The position numbers and the translations under genes are program-made. A DNA stretch of 64,000 nt from an uncultured Flavobacteriales bacterium (GTDB taxonomy: Bacteria > Bacteroidota > Bacteroidia > Flavobacteriales_D > Sanyastnellaceae), in assembly GCA_949373165.1 (NCBI GenBank), contig CASICO010000017.1, positions 54,044 to 118,043 on the forward strand. The letters run 5' to 3'. The notes under the pieces were generated by a model. That model was not told the DNA's origin, made no database searches, and saw only the letters and a list, made by a program, of their open reading frames with translations. Shown one piece after another: positions 28,950 to 38,805 of the stretch; position 1 is the stretch's first letter; each line of letters begins with the position of its first letter.

Positions 28950-31646
28950 TCATTCTTCTCCCTGCCTTAACCCTCCAAGAAGCTGCAAGGTTCCCGAGAA
29001 CCGCTCGGGGACAACACCAAGCAATCGGCGAGTGTAGGCAATGCAGGTATAGTGATAGGTGCCGTCGGCACAAATTTGGCCCGAATCCAAGTGGTCCCCT
29101 GTCCAATTCAAGTTTGGATCTGTGGTGCGCCAAACCAAGGTTCCCCAACGATTGTACACTTGAAAATCCACGCTTTCCACGAACTTCCAGGGAAAGGGTC
29201 GAAACACATCATTTCGCCCGTCAAAATTGGGCGTGAACACATTGGGGAGGAAGTAAAACGGACAATTGTCTGTGCACACCGTGTCCGCCAGCGCACTTTC
29301 ATTTCGCCGCAAAGCGCCATCGGGCCCCGGCATCAAGCTGTCCAATGCCGTCATGCCCCAGCACCCCGCAATGGAGCCCCCTAAGGTTTCCATTTCCAAG
29401 ACCAAGCTGGTGTCACCCGGTTCGTTCAATTCCATCAACAATTCCAAATCCCCGGACAAACTGTCGCTTCGGTAAATGCGATACCCCATCACATCATCGG
29501 CACACGTGGGCAATGACCAACTCACGGTAACGGTCTCCTCCTCACAATTCGCACGCACCTCAAAATTTGGAGGGCAAGGTGGCTCGGTGTCAAAAGGCGC
29601 AGCGCAGCGAATGGCGCTCCAGTTTTCAATGGGGTCTAAAATGTCTTGCGACCCATAGGTACCCAATGTCCGAACGCGATAGCACACGGGAAGCCCATTG
29701 ACGAGACCCGTGTCGGCAAATTGCGGCTCGAGCACCGTGTCCAGCAATGCCAAACTTCCATCGGCCAATACCCTGTGGAACACGTAAGCTGTATCGAACC
29801 ACGGTCTGCCGGCTGGCACAGTCAAGACAATTTGGTTGTCCGAAGGGCTCAATTCAAGTTCTGGAACAGGCGCTGGGGTCGAAATGCCGATGGCTTCCTC
29901 CCCGCTTAGACACGTGACCCGGTATGACCAAATGGGGGTCTGGCTGTCTATGCCCACATGGGTGAATGCCGTATCAAGCGCCTCCAATGTGGTGCTCTGG
30001 GGCCCCTCCAGCAAAGTCGCCCATGCCGAAGTGGGCGCAGGGCGGCCCTCCAACACATAACGATATGGTCCTGGAAAGGCCACCACAGTATCTGCATCGG
30101 TCGGAGGCGACCACCGCACCTCCACTTCGCCTGCGACAATGTCTGACGTTTCCACCGAAGCCCCAGTCATGACTGGGACACCCTTGTCAATCACTGCGCA
30201 CGCTTCTGTGCTCACCTTGCTTATGGCGCCATCTGGCATCACCGCCACGATCCGGTAACAATATGTGGCCCCAAAACTCAACGTTTCGCTGTCCAAATGC
30301 GCGTTGTTGTTGAGGCCAGGGACAAATGCGATTTGCACATACCCCACTCCCTGCGGCATGCCCACTTCACAGTCATCAGATTCCACCTGGCTCGACCCAA
30401 TCCTCCGGTGTACTTCATACCCCCCTAACCCTTGCAACGCTTCACTGTACTGCGAAGCACAAGGATGAACGTTCCAATCCACCTCCACCGCATTTCCGAT
30501 GGGCGCGGCGGCCGTATTGGTCACCGGTCGCGCCAAGACCGTCACATTTAAAGTCTCGACATCAGAAAGGGGCACAACATCCGTATCCGTGGCTTTGAAC
30601 ACCAACTGATATGCCGAGGTCCTCACCGCATCACAGCCTGGTGTCCAACTGAAGCTCCCCACATCGGTCATCGGATTCCAACTGTACCCTGCATCCGGGT
30701 CCAATGCGTCAAAGGGTCCTCCAATCGCCGTCACCGTCACAGCATCCCCATCGGGGTCCGATGCCGTTACCGTAAAAGCCAGTGTCTCACCTTGCACAAT
30801 GCACGTGTCCGAGGGAATGTCCACAACCGGCGGCTGGTTCGGACACACCTCCACGTTGATCTGCATGTCACGGATCACCTCTCCCACCATCAGCCATTGA
30901 CCTTCCAACCAACGCCATTCTCGAATGCGCAATGCCATGTTGTACTCTCCGGCCATTTGAGGAGCATCCCACACCACCGTTCCTGTTAAAGGTTCCACAT
31001 AAAACTCCCCCCCATTGCCGTCCACTTCATTCGGCTGAACAAACCCCGCGATGGGCAAACACTGGAAGCCCGCGCAGGAAATCAAGTCATAGCTCAGCGA
31101 GTCCCCATCTGGATCATATGCCGCTGGATTGTGCTCCCACCGCCTGCCAAGGCAAGCATTCTCAATGGCTGGCGCGAGAAGCAAGGGACTGTCATTTTGA
31201 CCCGCTTGGGGGTCGATGATGAGCAAACTTGTGATGCAAAAAGGGACGTCTTCAGAGCCAGGAATGTTCAGCACTCCACCATTCCGGTTCGGGTCTTCCA
31301 CCACCAAAGTGTAGATGCCAGGACCAGCATATGTGTGAATGCCCGTATACAGGTTCAGGCGAACGTCGCCGCCAATCAATTCCCCTGTGGGGTTTCCCGC
31401 CACGTCCAATGGGCCGTTGATTCTAGGCAAACTGTCGGTTTGGGTCGTCGGACCCTCATCTCCCCAAAGCAGTGTGAGAAAAGGCCGGTCCGCCACCACA
31501 CTCTCTTTGGTGTAAGTGGTGATGGTCACCTCGTATGTGTTGCCCGACAAATGCCGATACGTAATCTCCCCTGCACGGTTGTGCGTGGCTTGGGCGGACA
31601 ATCCCGCCATCAAACCCACCAGAAGAAGAAACGTGTGGAGACGCAT
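28950..31646 (-). CDS. Secreted multidomain surface protein with T9SS type B (gliding-motility) C-terminal domain
   Basis: 898 residues. Signal peptide MRLHTFLLLVGLMAGLSAQ; then the Bacteroidota adhesin-type N-domain (ATHNRAGEITYRHLSGNTYEVTITTYTK), PKD/cadherin-like and fibronectin-III-like segments, and a C-terminal ~90-residue domain beginning LPNVFTPNFDGRNDVF and including VYNRWGTLVWRT, the type B sorting domain exported and anchored by the type IX secretion system. Likely a cell-surface or matrix protein. ATG 31646 is chosen over in-frame upstream starts because it gives the signal peptide. Divergent from pdxA. Confidence 0.9.
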   Translation of the reverse strand: MRLHTFLLLVGLMAGLSAQATHNRAGEITYRHLSGNTYEVTITTYTKESVVADRPFLTLLWGDEGPTTQTDSLPRINGPLDVAGNPTGELIGGDVRLNLYTGIHTYAGPGIYTLVVEDPNRNGGVLNIPGSEDVPFCITSLLIIDPQAGQNDSPLLLAPAIENACLGRRWEHNPAAYDPDGDSLSYDLISCAGFQCLPIAGFVQPNEVDGNGGEFYVEPLTGTVVWDAPQMAGEYNMALRIREWRWLEGQWLMVGEVIRDMQINVEVCPNQPPVVDIPSDTCIVQGETLAFTVTASDPDGDAVTVTAIGGPFDALDPDAGYSWNPMTDVGSFSWTPGCDAVRTSAYQLVFKATDTDVVPLSDVETLNVTVLARPVTNTAAAPIGNAVEVDWNVHPCASQYSEALQGLGGYEVHRRIGSSQVESDDCEVGMPQGVGYVQIAFVPGLNNNAHLDSETLSFGATYCYRIVAVMPDGAISKVSTEACAVIDKGVPVMTGASVETSDIVAGEVEVRWSPPTDADTVVAFPGPYRYVLEGRPAPTSAWATLLEGPQSTTLEALDTAFTHVGIDSQTPIWSYRVTCLSGEEAIGISTPAPVPELELSPSDNQIVLTVPAGRPWFDTAYVFHRVLADGSLALLDTVLEPQFADTGLVNGLPVCYRVRTLGTYGSQDILDPIENWSAIRCAAPFDTEPPCPPNFEVRANCEEETVTVSWSLPTCADDVMGYRIYRSDSLSGDLELLMELNEPGDTSLVLEMETLGGSIAGCWGMTALDSLMPGPDGALRRNESALADTVCTDNCPFYFLPNVFTPNFDGRNDVFRPFPWKFVESVDFQVYNRWGTLVWRTTDPNLNWTGDHLDSGQICADGTYHYTCIAYTRRLLGVVPERFSGTLQLLGGLRQGEE

Positions 31647-31764
31647 GGACACGGAAAGGTAACCGCAGGGACAGAACAGAAGTTGGCTCACGATGCAAAA
31701 AATCAAACAAGACCGGGGTTCACGCCCAATCTTATGGCACCCCGCTCAGGACTACCTTCGCAAC

Positions 31765-32832
31765 ATGGCCCAATCAAAGCCCATCCGAATTGGAATCACA
31801 TGGGGAGACCCGAACGGCGTTGGATCTGAGTGCATCCTCAAGGCATTTGAAGATGACCGCATGATGGACGACCTCGTGCCCGTGGTCTTTGGACACGCGG
31901 AAACCCTTCGTCAGCAGGCGACTCAATTCAAAGTCAACGTGGACATTCGGGAAGTGGACGATGCCGGAGACGCCAAACCCGGCAGCCTGTCGTGCGTCAA
32001 CATCTCCGATGAGTTCCTTCAGCCCGATTGGGGTCAACCGCAACCCAAAGCGGGAGAATTTGCGCGATTGAGCCTTGAGGCTGCTGTGGAAGGACTTGCC
32101 GGAAACAAGGTCGACGTGATCGTGACCGCCCCCATCAACAAGGACACCATTCAAAGCGGTCAATTCAAATTCCCAGGACACACCGAATATCTCGCCGACA
32201 AAGCCGGCGTGAAAGACGTCCTCATGATCCTCGCCTCCGACACTTTGAGGGTGGGAGTGGTGACCGGTCACGTTCCCCTCAAAGACGTGGCTTCAACCTT
32301 GACCAAAGATCGGATTGTCAAACACGGAACCATGCTCAGCGAAAGCCTCGAGCGGGACTTCGGAATCGCGTCGCCACGCATCGCTGTTTTGGGGCTGAAC
32401 CCCCACGCCGGAGACAATGGTTTGATTGGAGAGGAAGAAAAAACAACCATCATTCCTGCTGTTCGCGCCATGCATGAAAAGGGCATTCAAGCCCATGGAC
32501 CCTTTGGCGCAGATGGCTTTTTTGGAAGCGGCGACTTCAAGCACTTTGACGGGGTGTTGGCGATGTACCACGACCAAGGACTGGTCCCTTTCAAAAGCCT
32601 CAGCTTTGGTCAAGGGGTGAATTTCACCGCGGGGCTGCCCGTTGTCCGCACCAGTCCCGACCACGGAACCGCCTTCGACATTGCCGGCAAAGGGGAAGCC
32701 AATGGCCGCAGCTTTCGGGCCGCCTGCTGGATGGCTGCAGATGTTCGACGGCAGCGGGTTGAGCACCGGGAAATGACGTCCAGCCCCCTCAAAATTCCGA
32801 AGAAGAGGGACAGCGAACGCGAGCGCTTTTGA
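31765..32832 (+). CDS. pdxA: 4-hydroxythreonine-4-phosphate dehydrogenase
   Basis: 355 residues. Zinc and substrate residues: GITWGDPNGVGSE, VTAPINK, FPGHTEYLA (metal His), LGLNPHAGDNGLIG (His), and AMYHDQGLVPFK (His); VRTSPDHGTAFDIAGKG closes the site. Oxidative step of the DXP-dependent vitamin B6 pathway. ATG 31765 (MAQSKPIRIG) is the family-consistent start. The final ~20 residues are strongly basic (PLKIPKKRDSERERF), an extension beyond the core. Confidence 0.95.
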   Translation: MAQSKPIRIGITWGDPNGVGSECILKAFEDDRMMDDLVPVVFGHAETLRQQATQFKVNVDIREVDDAGDAKPGSLSCVNISDEFLQPDWGQPQPKAGEFARLSLEAAVEGLAGNKVDVIVTAPINKDTIQSGQFKFPGHTEYLADKAGVKDVLMILASDTLRVGVVTGHVPLKDVASTLTKDRIVKHGTMLSESLERDFGIASPRIAVLGLNPHAGDNGLIGEEEKTTIIPAVRAMHEKGIQAHGPFGADGFFGSGDFKHFDGVLAMYHDQGLVPFKSLSFGQGVNFTAGLPVVRTSPDHGTAFDIAGKGEANGRSFRAACWMAADVRRQRVEHREMTSSPLKIPKKRDSERERF

Positions 32833-32871
32833 CGTCTGCAATCCACCCTGTTCAATTTGCAGCGAAACCCG

Positions 32872-32879
32872 TACCTTTG
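32872..32879 (+). promoter_or_regulatory. -7 box TACCTTTG ahead of the DUF177-rpmF-fabH cluster
   Basis: TACCTTTG matches the Bacteroidota TAnnTTTG element exactly; it lies 21 bp upstream of the DUF177 start, after pdxA. No clear TTG at the -33 position. Confidence 0.45.
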
Positions 32880-32900
32880 CCCCCCCTCAAGCCGGGGTGA

Positions 32901-33467
32901 ATGATGCGTGGTTCTTCAGAGTACGAAATTCCCTACACGGGATTGGGTCTCGGACGACATGCGTTTGACTTCCGACTGGACGGGGCGTTCTTTCAAAAAA
33001 TCGAACCCTCAGGTCCCGTTGAAGCTGACATTACAGCGACGACGGAACTGGACAAGTTTGATCAGATGATGCATTTCGATGTCGAGGTGTCAGGCACTGT
33101 GGGAACCCATTGCGACCGTTGCAATGCTCCAGTGACTGTTGAGGTGAACCACAGAGCACGTTATGTGATCAAATTTGGTTCTACCACCCACAAGACCGAC
33201 GAGGACATTCTTGTCCTCGGTCCTGCGGAACACCTGATTGACGTGAGAGAGTTTCTCTACGAATCGACCATGCTCGGGCTCCCGCTAAGGCGGGTTCATG
33301 AGGATGCCGATGACTGCGACCCGCAAGTTCTTCAATGGCTAACGGGGTCGATAGAAACCGCTCCAAGCGACATTGAAGAAGAAGAGGAGGAAGAGGAAGA
33401 AACAGATCCCCGTTGGGCTGCCCTAAAAGGGTTGAGTTCCGATGGAGATCAAGAGGAAAAGGATTGA
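32901..33467 (+). CDS. DUF177/YceD-family protein
   Basis: 188 residues. Contains the family's C-x2-C element (THCDRCNAPVTVEV) and the region DVREFLYESTMLGLPLRRVHED, as in YceD, which is encoded beside rpmF in many bacteria and has been linked to ribosome assembly (23S rRNA). The tail is a run of ten glutamates (IEEEEEEEEEETDP, ~165-175) encoded by a GAA/GAG tract, then DPRWAALKGL. It heads the fatty-acid initiation operon, 68 bp before rpmF. Confidence 0.9.
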   Translation: MMRGSSEYEIPYTGLGLGRHAFDFRLDGAFFQKIEPSGPVEADITATTELDKFDQMMHFDVEVSGTVGTHCDRCNAPVTVEVNHRARYVIKFGSTTHKTDEDILVLGPAEHLIDVREFLYESTMLGLPLRRVHEDADDCDPQVLQWLTGSIETAPSDIEEEEEEEEETDPRWAALKGLSSDGDQEEKD

Positions 33468-33535
33468 GGCGAACCATTACAACGAAGTAAATCACCCCCG
33501 AAGCGCATTTGCGCTGAGGAAATAGACCATACAAG

Positions 33536-33730
33536 ATGGCACATCCTAAGAGACGCCAAAGCACGACGCGCTCACGCAAGCGCCGCACGCACTACAAGGC
33601 AGAAACGCCTAACGTGTCCACCTGCTCCAGTACTGGACAGCCGCACATGTTCCACCGTGCCCATTGGTACGAGGGAAAGCTCTACTATAAGGGCCGTGTG
33701 GTGATGGAGAAGGAGTCGGCTGAAGCCTGA
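33536..33730 (+). CDS. rpmF: 50S ribosomal protein L32
   Basis: 64 residues. Classic L32 start [21 protein letters not shown], arginine/lysine-rich, with [18 protein letters not shown]. Only one Cys (C30) is present ([12 protein letters not shown]), so it is of the zinc-ribbon-less type. Position between DUF177 and fabH is the widespread arrangement; followed by a terminator hairpin. Confidence 0.97.
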   Translation: MAHPKRRQSTTRSRKRRTHYKAETPNVSTCSSTGQPHMFHRAHWYEGKLYYKGRVVMEKESAEA

Positions 33731-33762
33731 TTTTCTTCACTGTTCCATTTTCTTGTTCTTCG

Positions 33763-33798
33763 GAAAACCCGCCCGGCATCGGCCGTCGCGGGTTTTTC
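33763..33798 (+). terminator. Rho-independent terminator after rpmF
   Basis: AAAACCCGC (33764-33772) pairs with GCGGGTTTT (33788-33796); the loop contains an inner CGGC/GCCG stem. The right arm ends in TTTTTC. It separates rpmF from fabH. Confidence 0.75.
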
Positions 33799-33856
33799 CA
33801 CATCCAATGGTGACCGCTTGATGCAACAAGGGCACGGTGATGCCACCGAAGCCCCA

Positions 33857-33864
33857 TAATTTCG
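33857..33864 (+). promoter_or_regulatory. -7-like box TAATTTCG ahead of fabH
   Basis: TAATTTCG, 36 bp before the fabH start and after the rpmF terminator. Confidence 0.4.
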
Positions 33865-33900
33865 GCCCACTTTCCGTTGGAGAGCCGAACCCACACCGAG

Positions 33901-34908
33901 ATGAACTCCCCCCAGACCGCTGCCATCACCGCCGTTCACGGTTGGCTACCGCCCGACAAGCTCACCAATGCTGACCTCGAAAAGATGGTCGACACCAATG
34001 ATGAGTGGATCCGAACCCGAACCGGCATCAGTGAACGTCGCATCCTCAAAGACCCAAAGAAGGCCACGTCCGACATGGTCGCCGAGGTCATCAAAGGAAT
34101 TTGCACCCAACGTGGCATCTCCGCTGAAGAGATTGACTTGGTCATTGTGGCCACGGTCACGCCCGACATGTTTTTCCCCTCCACGGCGCAACTGGCCTGC
34201 CACAAGTCTGGCGCAAAAAATGCCTGGGGTTTTGACCTCAGCGCAGCATGCAGCGGGTTTTTGTTTGCGCTGCGCACAGGTTCTCAGTTTGTATCCAACG
34301 GCACCCATAAAAAGGTGGTCGTTGTTGGCTCCGATAAAATGAGCAGCATTGTGGATTACACCGACCGCACAACATGCGTCTTGTTTGGCGATGCTGCGGC
34401 TGGCGTTTTGCTTGAAGCTGATCCCACAGGAGAAACGGGCATTCAAGATGCCATCCTCAGAAGCGACGGTGCGGGCAGCGAATACCTCCGGATGCAAGCT
34501 GGCGGGTCGTTGAACCCTTCCAGTGCAGAGACCCTCGCCGCAGGCATGCACTTCCTGGAGCAGGATGGCAAACCCGTCTTCAAAGCCGCTGTCACTTCGA
34601 TGGCAGATGTGAGCTTTGAAATCATGGAGCGCAATGGCCTCGGTGCAGACGACATTTCCTTTCTCGTGCCACACCAAGCCAATCTGCGCATCATCGATGC
34701 GACCGCGCGGAGAATGGGCGTGGGCAGAGAGAAGGTGATGATCAACATCGAGAAATACGGAAACACCACCGCAGCCACCATCCCACTCTGTCTGTGGGAA
34801 TGGTCAAACAAACTCACCCCAGGAGAAAACTTGATCCTCAGCGCGTTCGGCGGAGGATTCACTTGGGGAAGCATTTGGCTCAAATGGGCGATGACGCCCA
34901 AGGCCTAA
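33901..34908 (+). CDS. fabH: 3-oxoacyl-ACP synthase III (KAS III)
   Basis: 335 residues. Catalytic triad visible: Cys in [14 protein letters not shown], His in [11 protein letters not shown], and Asn in [11 protein letters not shown]. Starts fatty-acid chains by condensing acetyl-CoA (or branched acyl-CoA) with malonyl-ACP. Start ATG 33901 ([10 protein letters not shown]). The order DUF177-rpmF-fabH-accB-accC is a known Bacteroidota arrangement, but the plsX gene usual between rpmF and fabH is missing here. Confidence 0.96.
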   Translation: MNSPQTAAITAVHGWLPPDKLTNADLEKMVDTNDEWIRTRTGISERRILKDPKKATSDMVAEVIKGICTQRGISAEEIDLVIVATVTPDMFFPSTAQLACHKSGAKNAWGFDLSAACSGFLFALRTGSQFVSNGTHKKVVVVGSDKMSSIVDYTDRTTCVLFGDAAAGVLLEADPTGETGIQDAILRSDGAGSEYLRMQAGGSLNPSSAETLAAGMHFLEQDGKPVFKAAVTSMADVSFEIMERNGLGADDISFLVPHQANLRIIDATARRMGVGREKVMINIEKYGNTTAATIPLCLWEWSNKLTPGENLILSAFGGGFTWGSIWLKWAMTPKA

Positions 34909-34944
34909 CATCTTAATGAAAAAGGGGGTCCACCGTTTTGCGGT

Positions 34945-34952
34945 TAACTTCG
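34945..34952 (+). promoter_or_regulatory. -7-like box TAACTTCG ahead of accB
   Basis: TAACTTCG lies 37 bp before accB. GGGGG upstream (about 34924-34928) and CCCCC just downstream of the box could pair, which would sequester it. Confidence 0.4.
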
Positions 34953-34989
34953 CCCCCTGGTAAACCCGGTTCAAATTCACCTACTGACC

Positions 34990-35526
34990 ATGACCCAGGA
35001 AGAAATCCAAGACCTTATCAAGTTTGTCGCCAAGTCAGGCGTAAACGAAGTGGAGATCGAACGCAAGGACTTCAAAATCACGATCAAGAGTCCAGGGAAC
35101 CCCAACAAGCGCGGCAAAGCCGCGTTTCAGGAGACCCCTCAGGCCTTGCACGTGACCATGCCCGCCGGCATGCAGATGCCCGTTCAAATGCCCGCTGCAA
35201 TGCCCACTGCAATGCCCGCGCCTCCTCCTGCAGCCGCACCCGTGGCAGCTCCAGCTCCTCAACCCGAAACCGCAGCCGACGCTGGACTCATTGAAATCAA
35301 GAGTCCGATGATTGGCACCTTCTACCGCAAACCTTCTCCCGACAAGGACAACTTCATTGAGGTGGGATCTGTGGTCAAAGTGGGCGACACCGTCTGCGTC
35401 ATCGAGGCCATGAAGCTGTTCAATGAAATCGAGAGTGAAGTCTCCGGTCGAATCGTGAAGATTTTGGTAGACGACAACAGTCCGGTCGAATACGACCAAC
35501 CGCTCTTCCTCGTGGAACCGGCCTAA
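34990..35526 (+). CDS. accB: Acetyl-CoA carboxylase biotin carboxyl carrier protein
   Basis: 178 residues. Short N-terminal helical domain, then a flexible linker rich in Met-Pro-Ala repeats (about 57-90, e.g. [14 protein letters not shown]), then the biotinyl domain ending in [12 protein letters not shown] with the biotinylated Lys at K142. The repeats GATGCCC/AATGCCC are visible in the DNA at ~35158-35220. With AccC it carries CO2 for malonyl-CoA formation. accC starts 25 bp downstream. Confidence 0.97.
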   Translation: MTQEEIQDLIKFVAKSGVNEVEIERKDFKITIKSPGNPNKRGKAAFQETPQALHVTMPAGMQMPVQMPAAMPTAMPAPPPAAAPVAAPAPQPETAADAGLIEIKSPMIGTFYRKPSPDKDNFIEVGSVVKVGDTVCVIEAMKLFNEIESEVSGRIVKILVDDNSPVEYDQPLFLVEPA

Positions 35527-35551
35527 CGAGGAGGCCGCATCGATTCGCATC

Positions 35552-36886
35552 ATGTTTAAGAAAATCCTGATCGCCAACCGCGGCGAGATTGCCCTTCGCG
35601 TTATTCGCACCTGTAAGGAAATGGGCATCAAGACCGTGGCTGTGTATTCCACGGCGGACGCAGAAAGTCTCCACGTGCGTTTTGCGGATGAAGCCGTTTG
35701 CATCGGCCCGCCTCAAAGTGCCAAGAGCTACCTGAACATCCCCAACATCATTGCAGCGGCGGAAATCACCAATGCAGATGCCATTCACCCCGGATACGGA
35801 TTTCTCTCGGAAAACGCCCAATTTTCTCGGGTGTGCCAGGAGAATGACATCAAGTTCATTGGCGCCTCCCCCGAGATGATCGAAGCCATGGGCGACAAGG
35901 CTTCGGCCAAGGCAACCATGAAATCTGCGGGTGTCCCCACGATTCCTGGAAGTAAGGGAGTCCTCGACACCCTCGAAGAGGCCACAGCCTGTGCCAACGA
36001 CATCGGCTACCCCATCATGCTGAAGGCCACCGCCGGAGGTGGAGGTCGGGGCATGCGGATGTGTCAAGACGACGGCGAAGTCGCCGAGGGTTGGGACACG
36101 ACCCGAAGAGAAGCTGGCGCTGCATTTGGCAACGACGGGATGTACATGGAGAAGTTCGTTACCGAACCTCGACACATCGAAATTCAAATTGCCGGAGACA
36201 AGAATGGCAAATGTTGCCACTTGTCCGAGCGCGACTGCTCCATCCAACGTCGCCACCAAAAGCTCGTGGAAGAGACCCCGTCACCTTACATGACGGACGA
36301 CTTGCGCGAGAAAATGGGACAAGCCGCCATTGCCGCGGGAGAAGCGGTCAAATACGAGGGCGTAGGCACAGTCGAGTTTCTGGTCGATGCCGACCGGAAC
36401 TTCTACTTCATGGAGATGAACACCCGGATTCAGGTAGAACACACCATCACGGAAGAAGTGGTGGATTACGACCTGATTAAGGAACAAATCAAACTGGCCA
36501 ACGGCGAACCGATTTCAGGACGGAACTACTATCCCAAGATGCACGCGATTCAGTGTCGCATCAATGCGGAAGACCCCGACCGAGACTTTGCGCCGAGCCC
36601 GGGAACCGTCACAGACTATCATGGCCCAGGTGGACATGGCATCCGAATCGACACCCACGTCTATGCAGGGTATCGCATCCCGCCGCACTACGACAGCATG
36701 ATCGCCAAACTCATCGTTTGTGCCCAAACCCGCGAAGAAGCGATCACCAAAATGCAACGGGCCTTGGATGAGTACATCATCGAAGGTGTCAAGACCACCA
36801 TTCCGTTCCACCAGCGTTTGATGCGCAATGAACGTTTCCGCAGTGGAGACTTCACCACGAAGTTTCTGGAAGAAGAGAAGATCTAA
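35552..36886 (+). CDS. accC: Acetyl-CoA carboxylase biotin carboxylase subunit
   Basis: 444 residues, typical length. Contains [24 protein letters not shown] at the N-terminus, the ATP-grasp glycine loop [13 protein letters not shown], the biotin-carboxylase signature [31 protein letters not shown], and the C-terminal [10 protein letters not shown]. Carboxylates the biotin of AccB at the cost of ATP. Last gene of the cluster; its stop is separated by 27 bp from the convergent rfaE2. Confidence 0.97.
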   Translation: MFKKILIANRGEIALRVIRTCKEMGIKTVAVYSTADAESLHVRFADEAVCIGPPQSAKSYLNIPNIIAAAEITNADAIHPGYGFLSENAQFSRVCQENDIKFIGASPEMIEAMGDKASAKATMKSAGVPTIPGSKGVLDTLEEATACANDIGYPIMLKATAGGGGRGMRMCQDDGEVAEGWDTTRREAGAAFGNDGMYMEKFVTEPRHIEIQIAGDKNGKCCHLSERDCSIQRRHQKLVEETPSPYMTDDLREKMGQAAIAAGEAVKYEGVGTVEFLVDADRNFYFMEMNTRIQVEHTITEEVVDYDLIKEQIKLANGEPISGRNYYPKMHAIQCRINAEDPDRDFAPSPGTVTDYHGPGGHGIRIDTHVYAGYRIPPHYDSMIAKLIVCAQTREEAITKMQRALDEYIIEGVKTTIPFHQRLMRNERFRSGDFTTKFLEEEKI

Positions 36887-36891
36887 TTGGG

Positions 36892-36906
36892 CGGCTTCTG
36901 AAGCCG
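36892..36906. terminator. Possible bidirectional hairpin between accC and rfaE2
   Basis: CGGCTTC (36892-36898) and GAAGCCG (36900-36906) form a near-perfect palindrome, followed by TTTA on the + strand. The loop is tight, so it would be a short stem; weak evidence. Confidence 0.35.
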
Positions 36907-36913
36907 TTTAAGC

Positions 36914-37411
36914 CTAGCCCTTGAGCTTCTTGGCCATGGCCGTGGTGCTCTTCCCAGGGACCAGGTCCACTGTGCATACCCGACCTCCGTTGGCCCTGAC
37001 CTCTCGGCTGCCAACAATGTATCGAGGGTCTTCAGAATCCGTGCAGTCCGCATGGTAATCCCCGCCTTTGACCAATACATCTGGACGGAGAGCGAGGATG
37101 ACCTGCATTGGCGTGTCCTCCCCAAACAGCACCACCGCCGAAACAGAGCGCAAGGCAGCCACCACCAATGCCCGGTCATGTTCGGGCACGATGGGTCGGT
37201 CTTCCCCTTTCCCCAAACGTCGGACGCTGGCATCATCATTGACGCCCACCACCAGAACATCACCCATGGCTGAAGCGGCCTCGAGGTACGTCACATGGCC
37301 GCGGTGCAAGAGGTCGAATACGCCGTTGGTAAACACCACCTTCCGACCTTCTGATTGCCAAGCCGCGCATTGCTCCGCCATGGTTTTCAGGTCATGAACA
37401 CGGTGGCTCAT
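36914..37411 (-). CDS. rfaE2: Heptose-1-phosphate adenylyltransferase (RfaE2, HldE C-terminal domain type)
   Basis: 165 residues. The nucleotidyltransferase start GRKVVFTNGVFDLLHRGHVTYLE (HxGH replaced by HRGH) and DRALVVAALRSVSAVVLF / DVLVKGGDY are conserved. It activates D-glycero-beta-D-manno-heptose-1-P to the ADP form for LPS core. Standalone, without the kinase half. ATG 37411 overlaps the YbhN-like gene's stop by 4 bp (ATGA, 37408-37411). Confidence 0.9.
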   Translation of the reverse strand: MSHRVHDLKTMAEQCAAWQSEGRKVVFTNGVFDLLHRGHVTYLEAASAMGDVLVVGVNDDASVRRLGKGEDRPIVPEHDRALVVAALRSVSAVVLFGEDTPMQVILALRPDVLVKGGDYHADCTDSEDPRYIVGSREVRANGGRVCTVDLVPGKSTTAMAKKLKG

Positions 37412-38418
37412 TCGGAAGGGACTTTCGTTTTGGCATTGCCTTTCTTGAGGCCAGCAGCCACCAAAAACAAATACCCAATGCCCCCTGTGGTGATGATCAT
37501 TCCCGTTTGAGTGGCCCAAACCACGTTGGCAGTCGCCAGTCCAAGAACCCCGCCAAAACCGAGTGCGATGAACGCATATTGAACGGCCAATTGGTAGCTC
37601 CCAATGCCGCCTGGAGCAGGCAACACCATGCCAAATCCTCCCGCCATCATCACAAACAAGGCTTGCGCAGGCGTCAACGCCTCAAGGGCTTCAATGCCCG
37701 AGAACACCACATAGGCCATGAGGTAGTACATGATCCAAATGAACCCTGTATGGGCCAAAAATGACCACTTTCTTCTCATATGGCGAACACTAATCAACCC
37801 GCGCCCTATGCCAGAAATGAACCCAAATACTTTCTCCACAAAAGGCCGCTTGGCCAGTGCCTCCCGGCTGCGCCAGACCAACCCAACCGACAGCAATCCA
37901 ATGGCTGCCAGTCCGATCAACCAAGGCAAGGCACCCCCTTCTCCCGGCCACTCAAACGACTCAGCAAAAGCGATGCACGTGTCCAAATTGGTCAACAAGG
38001 CAATCCCGGTGAAAAGGAACAACATGGCAAAGTCCACGACCCGCTCAGAAATGACCGTTCCGAAGAGCTCATCCACAGGAATGCCATCCGTTTGATTCAG
38101 TGCCCCACAGCGTGCCAGCTCTCCGCTCCGGGGCACAAACGTGTTGGAGAAATAGCTGAAGGCTACCGCGTGAATGCTGTTCCACAATTTGGGCTTGTGC
38201 CCGAGCGGTTCAAGCAAAATCAACCACCTCACCCCACGGCTCACGATGGCCAAGTAGCCCATGACAAAACTGGCCAAAATGCTCAGCCCACTGGCACTTT
38301 TCATGTCTGCCCAAAGGGCTTCCGGGTCTTCTACCGCCCGCATGGCCAAGCTGAACAACACCCCACCGATGGCCAGCATCAGCGCATATTTAACAATTTG
38401 ACCTAGGCGCCCCTTCAT
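37408..38418 (-). CDS. YbhN/lysylphosphatidylglycerol-synthase-TM-like membrane protein (UPF0104)
   Basis: 336 residues, about 8 predicted membrane helices. The family block [17 protein letters not shown] at ~95-111 and [14 protein letters not shown] at ~265 are the conserved motifs of the LPG_synthase_TM family, whose members include lipid flippase-like parts without the catalytic domain. Overlaps both neighbours by 4 bp, in the operon panD - YbhN-like - rfaE2, which is also seen in other Bacteroidota. Function is likely membrane/lipid related; substrate unknown. Confidence 0.85.
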   Translation of the reverse strand: MKGRLGQIVKYALMLAIGGVLFSLAMRAVEDPEALWADMKSASGLSILASFVMGYLAIVSRGVRWLILLEPLGHKPKLWNSIHAVAFSYFSNTFVPRSGELARCGALNQTDGIPVDELFGTVISERVVDFAMLFLFTGIALLTNLDTCIAFAESFEWPGEGGALPWLIGLAAIGLLSVGLVWRSREALAKRPFVEKVFGFISGIGRGLISVRHMRRKWSFLAHTGFIWIMYYLMAYVVFSGIEALEALTPAQALFVMMAGGFGMVLPAPGGIGSYQLAVQYAFIALGFGGVLGLATANVVWATQTGMIITTGGIGYLFLVAAGLKKGNAKTKVPSE

Positions 38419-38768
38419 GGCTGAATCCTGTTGGTTGCCGTATCCGGAAAGACCACAGTGGGCTTAAATACTTTGGCCTCGTCCAACGTCATAGAACCAT
38501 AGGCAATCACAATCACAATGTCTCCCGGTTGGCAGCGGCGAGCAGCGGGTCCATTTAAACAGACCTGACCACTCTCCCTTTCCCCTTCAATCACATAGGT
38601 CTCGATGCGCTCACCGTTGTTGCAATTCACAATTTGCACCTTCTCCCCAATGACAAGGCCTGAAGCCTCAATCAAAGCGGCATCAAGGGTGATGCTTCCG
38701 ATGTAATTCAAGTCCGCCTCGGTGACGGTGATGCGGTGCAACTTGGCCCGCATGACTTCAATGCGCAT
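38415..38768 (-). CDS. panD: Aspartate 1-decarboxylase
   Basis: 117 residues. N-terminal [29 protein letters not shown] with the Gly-Ser self-cleavage site (GS in IGSITL) that yields the pyruvoyl cofactor. [17 protein letters not shown] and the C-terminal region are as expected. Makes beta-alanine for pantothenate/CoA. ATG 38768 chosen by family alignment; ATG 38774 is in frame two codons upstream. Its stop overlaps the next gene by 4 bp. Confidence 0.95.
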   Translation of the reverse strand: MRIEVMRAKLHRITVTEADLNYIGSITLDAALIEASGLVIGEKVQIVNCNNGERIETYVIEGERESGQVCLNGPAARRCQPGDIVIVIAYGSMTLDEAKVFKPTVVFPDTATNRIQP

Positions 38769-38805
38769 GGGCACAAAATTACGGCATAGAAGAGCCGCAC
38801 AAATC

